From: JAWLCG01 sp041687295
GTDB lineage: Bacteria > Planctomycetota > Phycisphaerae > SM23-33 > FEN-1343
Length of the DNA: 5,863 bases
Direction: 5' to 3'
Assembly: GCA_041687295.1 (NCBI GenBank)
Contig: JAWLCG010000325.1
Span: forward strand, 1-5,863
Shown here piece by piece: positions 4,673 to 5,863 of the stretch (within the stretch, counting starts at the first letter, position 1; each line of letters begins with the position of its first letter). The translations under genes and the position numbers were made by a program. A model generated the notes under the pieces. That model was not told the origin of the DNA. It worked only from the letters and a program-made list of their open reading frames with translations, and ran no database searches.

Positions 4673-5674
4673 CTATCCGTGGTGGACGATGCCGGCGGCC
4701 TCGCGGACGCGATCCATCGTGCGGTCGGCGACCGCGCGGGCCTTTCGGCCGCCCTCGCGGAGGATGTCGTGCAGCGTGTCAGGGTCCTGCTCGAAGCCGG
4801 CGTAGCGTTCGCGGGCCTCGGCGAAGGTCTCGTTGATCAGCTCGGCCAGGCGATTCTTCGCGTGCCCGTAGCCGTAGCCGCCCGCCCGGTACTTGCCGGC
4901 GATCTCCTCGAGCTCCTCCGGGCTGGCCAGCAGGCGAAGCAGGGCGAAGACGTTGCACTGCTCGGGGCTCTTGGGCGCCTCCAGGGGCGTCGAGTCGGTC
5001 ACGATCTGCCCGCAGCGCTTCTTGGTCTGCTTGGGCGTCTGGAAGATCTCGATGGTGTTGTCGTAGCTCTTGGACATCTTCTGCCCGTCCAGGCCCGGCA
5101 CGATGGCGACCTCGGGCACGATGTAGGGCTCGGGCAGCACCAGGGCGTCGCGGCCATAGGCGGCGTTGAACCGCCCGGCCAGGTCGCGGGTGATCTCGAT
5201 GTGCTGCTTCTGGTCCTGCCCGACTGGCACGAGGTTGGCGTCGTAGATGACGATGTCGGCCGCCTGCAGCACGGGGTAGTCGAACAGCCCCATGTTCGGC
5301 GCCAGGCCTTTGGCGACCTTGTCCTTGTAGCTGGTGGCCTTCTGCATCTGGCTGACGGGGCAGACGGTGTTGAGCAGCCAGCACAGCTCGGTCACCTCGG
5401 GCACGTCGGACTGGCAGAAGAAGACGCTCTTGTCCGGGTCGATGCCCAGCGCCAGGAAGGCGGCCGCCACGTGCAGCGTCGCCTCGGTCAGGGCCTCGCG
5501 GTCCTGCAGGCTCGTCAGGGCATGGTAGTTGGCGATGAAGTAGAAGCACTCGTGGCCCTGGCTCTGCAGCTGGAGGTACTGGCGGATCGCGCCGAAGTAG
5601 TTGCCCAGGTGCAGCCGGCCCGAGGGCTGAATGCCCGACAGGACCCGCATCGTCTTGGTAGTGGTCTCGGCCAT
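4673..5674 (-). CDS. trpS: Tryptophanyl-tRNA synthetase
   Basis: TrpRS is a class Ic aminoacyl-tRNA synthetase that charges tRNA-Trp with tryptophan using ATP, in the cytosol as a homodimer. At 333 residues it is the usual bacterial length. The Rossmann-fold start SGIQPSGRLHLGNYFGAI (13-30) holds the HIGH-class motif as HLGN (22-25). LLNTVCPVSQM and the FDYPVLQAADIVIYDANLVPVGQDQKQHIE stretch (131-160) form the tryptophan pocket and dimer region. The second signature is KMSKS at 199-203 (GQKMSKSYDNTI). The C-terminal helical domain is complete. The ATG is chosen because conservation begins about ten residues in; a modest GGAG lies 11 bases upstream (5689-5686). No T-box-like leader is visible in 5675-5763, and I see no convincing promoter there. 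The gene is convergent with the eno operon. Confidence 0.97.
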   Translation of the reverse strand: MAETTTKTMRVLSGIQPSGRLHLGNYFGAIRQYLQLQSQGHECFYFIANYHALTSLQDREALTEATLHVAAAFLALGIDPDKSVFFCQSDVPEVTELCWLLNTVCPVSQMQKATSYKDKVAKGLAPNMGLFDYPVLQAADIVIYDANLVPVGQDQKQHIEITRDLAGRFNAAYGRDALVLPEPYIVPEVAIVPGLDGQKMSKSYDNTIEIFQTPKQTKKRCGQIVTDSTPLEAPKSPEQCNVFALLRLLASPEELEEIAGKYRAGGYGYGHAKNRLAELINETFAEARERYAGFEQDPDTLHDILREGGRKARAVADRTMDRVREAAGIVHHG

Positions 5675-5763
5675 GGGTGTAGGGACTCCGTGTACGGTTC
5701 AAACGGGAGACGGTCGTCACGCTCGGCCGGGCGGGGAGGGGAGCCTGCGCACCATCGGCCGGG

Positions 5764-5862
5764 CTACGGGCGGGGCGGGGTCGAACGCAACCGGGCCTCG
5801 CCGGTCAGCGCGTCCGACCCCGACGCCAGGACCAACAGGCCCCGGGCGGGGACGGGACTGCA
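5764..5862 (-). CDS. Possible 3' end of a leftward gene (partial)
   Basis: Reading leftward from 5862, one frame stays open for 32 codons and ends at TAG (5766-5764). It encodes a C-terminus containing GLLVLASGSDALTGEARLRS. About 30 of its 32 third positions are G or C, matching the real genes here, while the neighbouring leftward frame is much less biased. The antisense rightward frame is also open, but its product is Arg/Gly-rich and looks like a shadow. If real, the gene would end 89 bases before the trpS start. No family can be named from 32 residues. Confidence 0.3.
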   Translation of the reverse strand, partial: CSPVPARGLLVLASGSDALTGEARLRSTPPRP

Positions 5863-5863
5863 C

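Noticed and set aside
4779..5720. 313-codon frame overlapping trpS in the same direction
   Set aside because: Arg/Pro/Gly-rich product from the wrong phase of trpS. The real frame has HLGN and KMSKS motifs.
5675..5763. T-box or other tryptophan-responsive leader for trpS
   Set aside because: The spacer is too short and shows no T-box sequence, no Trp-codon leader peptide and no terminator/antiterminator pair.

Overview
The window suggests a high-GC bacterium, most likely a planctomycete or close PVC-group relative. This is an inference from strongly G/C-biased third codon positions, the gene families, a ScpA with a long acidic tail, and the density of palindromic intergenic repeats. No rRNA or other phylogenetic marker here settles it. 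All confidently called genes are chromosomal housekeeping types. I see no phage, transposase, CRISPR, toxin-antitoxin or defence genes, and no tRNA or rRNA.

Layout. Bases 1-426 are non-coding and hold a 71-nt repeat, a long imperfect hairpin, and a second inverted repeat ending about 65 bases before a probable leaderless promoter. Then come scpA (427-1659, segregation and condensation protein A with an 80-residue Asp/Glu/Leu tail), a palindromic spacer, a RidA-family gene (1821-2285), a promoter and leader, eno (2440-3744, enolase), and an unrecognised two-span membrane protein (3716-4243) that overlaps the end of eno. The last of these resembles FtsB/DivIC in its first two thirds. These four genes run on the + strand.

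A 429-base convergent spacer (4244-4672) follows. It is packed with five separate inverted-repeat modules, including an inverted second copy of the 71-nt repeat from the window start and a probable terminator for trpS. trpS (tryptophanyl-tRNA synthetase) runs leftward from 5674 to 4673. Beyond it, 5863-5764 may hold the last 32 codons of another leftward gene.

The genes do not form a pathway: scpA serves chromosome organisation, the RidA homologue probably metabolite damage control, eno glycolysis, and trpS translation. The only functionally suggestive linkage is eno followed by an FtsB/DivIC-like gene, which recalls the eno-ftsB order of Escherichia coli. I found no clear new multi-gene system. 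The points most worth following are the dispersed repeats, the leaderless scpA start, the ScpA acidic tail, and the membrane protein after eno.
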